Source: Thermoflavimicrobium daqui
GTDB taxonomy: Bacteria; Bacillota; Bacilli; Thermoactinomycetales; Thermoactinomycetaceae
Reading direction: 5' to 3'
NCBI RefSeq assembly: GCF_003313465.1
Contig: NZ_KZ845668.1
Span: forward strand, 1-64,000
Length of the DNA stretch: 64,000 bases
Shown here: piece by piece, positions 61,864 to 64,000 of the stretch
Numbering within the stretch: position 1 is the first letter of the stretch
Layout: every line of letters begins with the position of its first letter
Position numbers and translations under genes: made by a program
Notes under the pieces: generated by a model
The model's input: only the letters and a program-made list of their open reading frames with translations
Database searches by the model: none
Told to the model about the DNA's origin: nothing

Positions 61864-63102
61864 TTATATCTTTACACCTAGAGACTGGAATTTGGGGACT
61901 AATCTTTCATATCCACGTTCGATTTGTTTCCACCCAACCAGTGTTGTTTCCTTGTTCGCTAATAAGCCCGCAATTAGTAAAGCAGCAGTCGTATGTATAT
62001 CTTCTCCATAGACTGTACTACCCATCAGCTTAGTAGGTCCATTAATAATCGCTGATCGACCTTCAAGGCGTATTTTCGCTCCCATCTTTACTAGTGGGTT
62101 AATATGGGAAAAACGGGATAAATGAACGTGCTCGGATACCAAGCTGGTTCCTTCGGCTTGAGTTAAGAGGACAGTAAATAGCGGTTGTAAATCAGTAGGA
62201 AAGCCAGGATAAGGAAGTGTTTTTACATCCACAGAAGTATATCTATGATTTCCTGAAACGATAAGCGTTTCGTCATCTTCTTGGATTAAGACTCCCATCT
62301 CTCTAAGTTTAGCGGAAAGGGGCTCAACATGCTTAGGAATAATTTGCCCGATTTGTACATTTCCGCGAGTAGCTGCTGCAGCAATCATAAATGTTCCAGC
62401 TTCAACCCGATCGGGAATCACTGTATGCCTACAACCACTTAAATTTCGAACCCCTTTAATGCGAATAGTATCGGTTCCAGCTCCTTTAATCTTTGCTCCC
62501 ATCGAGCTTAACAGAATAGCCACATCTATAACTTCAGGATCTTTCGCAGCATTCTCAATGATTGTTAAGCCTTCGGCGAGTACTGCAGCCAACATGATAT
62601 TAATGGTTGCTCCGACACTTGCCTCATCCAAATAAATTCGCGCTCCACTTAGTCGGGAGGAAGATAAGTGAATTTGACCTTCTGTTTGTGTTAAATTCGC
62701 TCCAAGTGCTAGAAATCCTTTTAAGTGAAGATCAAGAGAGTAAAAGGCATCTTCATAGCCATTAGGCATTCTTAATACAGCTTCACCAAATCGTCCGAGA
62801 AGCACACCCATTAAATAACAGGTAGCCCCGATTGGCAATGATTTTCTACTCGGTAATGATAATGAATGAACACCTCTTGGGTCAATCATCAAATCATTAC
62901 CAGTAAATTCCACCTTAGCACCCATCTCTTGAATTAATTCCAAATAAGTCATGACATCGCCAATTTGCGGGACATTTTCCAAAATACACGGGGCATCAGA
63001 GAGTAATATGGCAGGAATTAGGGCAAGAGCACTATTTTTCGATCCACTGATCTGAACGCTTCCAGAGAGTGTCTGACCACCTTTGATCACCAGTTTGTCC
63101 AT
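61864..63102 (-). CDS. MurA-like enolpyruvyl transferase lacking catalytic Cys
   Basis: 412 residues, normal length for UDP-GlcNAc 1-carboxyvinyltransferase, and in the murZ position between the transaldolase and glpX. The fold signatures are kept: GSKNSALAL (Lys 22, Asn 23), EASVGATINIMLAA, GFPTDLQ and IERGYERL (Arg of the PEP site). The catalytic loop is not: where MurAB has PGGCHLGPRPID, this protein has PNGYEDAFYSLD, so Cys becomes Tyr and the following Arg (E. coli Arg120) becomes Tyr. The Arg equivalent to E. coli Arg91 is Gly. The frame is intact and the rest well conserved, so it is not a decayed gene. It could be a pseudoenzyme or have a changed reaction; a second, active MurA would be expected elsewhere. 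Confidence 0.9.
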   Translation of the reverse strand: MDKLVIKGGQTLSGSVQISGSKNSALALIPAILLSDAPCILENVPQIGDVMTYLELIQEMGAKVEFTGNDLMIDPRGVHSLSLPSRKSLPIGATCYLMGVLLGRFGEAVLRMPNGYEDAFYSLDLHLKGFLALGANLTQTEGQIHLSSSRLSGARIYLDEASVGATINIMLAAVLAEGLTIIENAAKDPEVIDVAILLSSMGAKIKGAGTDTIRIKGVRNLSGCRHTVIPDRVEAGTFMIAAAATRGNVQIGQIIPKHVEPLSAKLREMGVLIQEDDETLIVSGNHRYTSVDVKTLPYPGFPTDLQPLFTVLLTQAEGTSLVSEHVHLSRFSHINPLVKMGAKIRLEGRSAIINGPTKLMGSTVYGEDIHTTAALLIAGLLANKETTLVGWKQIERGYERLVPKFQSLGVKI

Positions 63103-63139
63103 ATATAACCTCTTCCTTTAGACGACAAGTGAATGAATT

Positions 63140-63170
63140 TGGCGGAAGGTACCCATCATACCTACCGCCA
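63140..63170 (-). terminator. Strong hairpin between transaldolase and murA-like gene
   Basis: A 12-bp stem with one mismatch (63140-63151 with 63159-63170) has a 7-nt loop and is GC-rich (TGGCGG). No T-run follows on either strand, so it may be an attenuator or RNA processing site rather than a full terminator. Confidence 0.5.
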
Positions 63171-63184
63171 GTAAAGATGCCACC

Positions 63185-63829
63185 CTACCCAGTTACCTTC
63201 TTCCAGTCTGCTTCAAACTTTTCAATTCCTTGGTCGGTAAGAGGGTGCCTTACAATTTGTTTCAGTACTTTATATGGTACTGTGGCAATATGTGCACCAT
63301 TTAATGCTGCTTCTGTTACATGGACAGGATGACGAACACTTGCTGCTATAATCTCAGTTTTAATGTTATGGATATCATAGATCTCTGCTACTTGCCGAAT
63401 CAACTGCATTCCTTCTTGTCCTATATCATCTAGGCGACCAATAAATGGACTCACAAAAGTAGCCCCAGACCGGGCTGCCATTAACGCCTGATTTGCTGAG
63501 AAAATCAAGGTAACATTTGTTTTAATCCCTTTTTTAGCAAAATGATGGACAGCTTTTAACCCTTCCAATGTCATAGGTACTTTAATAGTAATATTCGAAG
63601 CGATTTGCGCTAATTTTTCTCCTTCTTCTATCATTCCTTTTGCTTCACGGCTGATAACCTCAGCACTAACCGGTCCATCTACAAAACTAACGATCTCTTG
63701 TAAGACATCTTCAAAAACACGACCTGACTGCGCAATCAAGCTAGGATTGGTAGTAACTCCTGCAAGGAGTCCTAATTCATTTACCTCACGAATCTCTTCA
63801 ACGATTGCTGTATCAATAAAAAATTTCAT
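63185..63829 (-). CDS. Transaldolase / fructose-6-phosphate aldolase family protein
   Basis: 214 residues from the ATG at 63829; a TTG at 63847 is possible. It is the short transaldolase type (B. subtilis YwjH). Signatures are the N-terminal [16 protein letters not shown] and the Schiff-base Lys in NITIKVPMT near residue 85. Further features are [13 protein letters not shown] and [11 protein letters not shown]. It precedes the murA-like gene, as in Bacillus. Confidence 0.95.
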   Translation of the reverse strand: MKFFIDTAIVEEIREVNELGLLAGVTTNPSLIAQSGRVFEDVLQEIVSFVDGPVSAEVISREAKGMIEEGEKLAQIASNITIKVPMTLEGLKAVHHFAKKGIKTNVTLIFSANQALMAARSGATFVSPFIGRLDDIGQEGMQLIRQVAEIYDIHNIKTEIIAASVRHPVHVTEAALNGAHIATVPYKVLKQIVRHPLTDQGIEKFEADWKKVTG

Positions 63830-63957
63830 TTTTGCACTACTACTCAAACATAGGCAATGAAAAAAGCTGATGACTTCTTATTTATCTGTTGATCCATCGG
63901 TACTTTTATTCTGCAAAAACCTATCCAATTCTAATCAGAGTAGGGAAACAAATCCGT

Positions 63958-63971
63958 TCACATACATGTGA
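63958..63971. promoter_or_regulatory. Perfect palindrome upstream of the transaldolase gene
   Basis: TCACATACATGTGA has 6-bp arms around a 2-nt centre. It lies about 130 nt upstream of the transaldolase start and resembles an operator, but no regulator can be named. Confidence 0.35.
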
Positions 63972-64000
63972 CGAATCCTAAGTCTGAAAAAGCTTTGATC

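Overview
This window reads as chromosome of a spore-forming Bacillota. The evidence is the sporulation gene spoIIR, an F-type ATPase operon with the atpI/atpZ-type leader genes, and a gene order (transaldolase, murA-like, glpX, rho, rpmE, tdk, prfA, prmC, spoIIR, GNAT, ywlC, mntP, ywlE, rpiB, ywlG, glyA, upp, atp) that matches the Bacillus ywj/ywk/ywl block. The DNA is AT-rich, and a Thermoactinomycetaceae-like member of the Bacillales is plausible, but genus cannot be settled from sequence alone. Almost every gene lies on the minus strand, so transcription runs from high to low coordinates. The one clear plus-strand gene is a CPBP membrane protease.

Bases 1-36419 hold a giant hybrid polyketide/non-ribosomal peptide cluster: five adjacent minus-strand genes, the last one cut by the window edge. 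In biosynthetic order: gene A (36419-20028) is ACP | KS-AT-AT-DH-ER-KR-ACP | KS-AT-KR-ACP | C-A-nMT; gene B (20022-14833) is A(C-terminal piece)-PCP | KS-AT-KR-ACP; gene C (14830-5696) is KS-AT-DH-KR-ACP | KS-AT(dead)-DH(dead)-ACP; gene D (5699-2526) is KS-AT-ACP; gene E (2508 to beyond base 1) is C-A. Residues in the A-domain pockets point to glycine (N-methylated, so sarcosine) and leucine. Unusual points are an adenylation domain divided between two reading frames at a G5-TAA site, tandem AT domains beside an N-terminal carrier, a module whose AT and DH have lost their catalytic residues, and an unreduced beta-keto module feeding a leucine module.

The cluster sits directly downstream of atpD. 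The epsilon gene atpC, which normally follows atpD, is absent; a strong terminator closes the operon and about 390 bp of AT-rich sequence separates it from gene A. Bases 36905-43621 are the ATP synthase operon (atpZ, I, B, E, F, H, A, G, D) with a good promoter in front of atpZ.

Bases 43908-64000 are housekeeping genes for nucleotide salvage (upp, tdk), one-carbon metabolism (glyA), pentose and gluconeogenic metabolism (rpiB, glpX, transaldolase), translation and tRNA modification (prfA, prmC, ywlC, rpmE), transcription termination (rho), the cell wall (a LysM-M23 protein and a MurA-like protein), manganese efflux (mntP) and sporulation (spoIIR). The MurA-like protein lacks the catalytic cysteine and two substrate-binding arginines. 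Several intergenic gaps carry copies of an apparently related short repeat with a conserved CCTA...TAGG pair, and one gap holds a 143-bp near-perfect hairpin resembling a MITE. No tRNA, rRNA, CRISPR array, transposase or prophage gene was seen.
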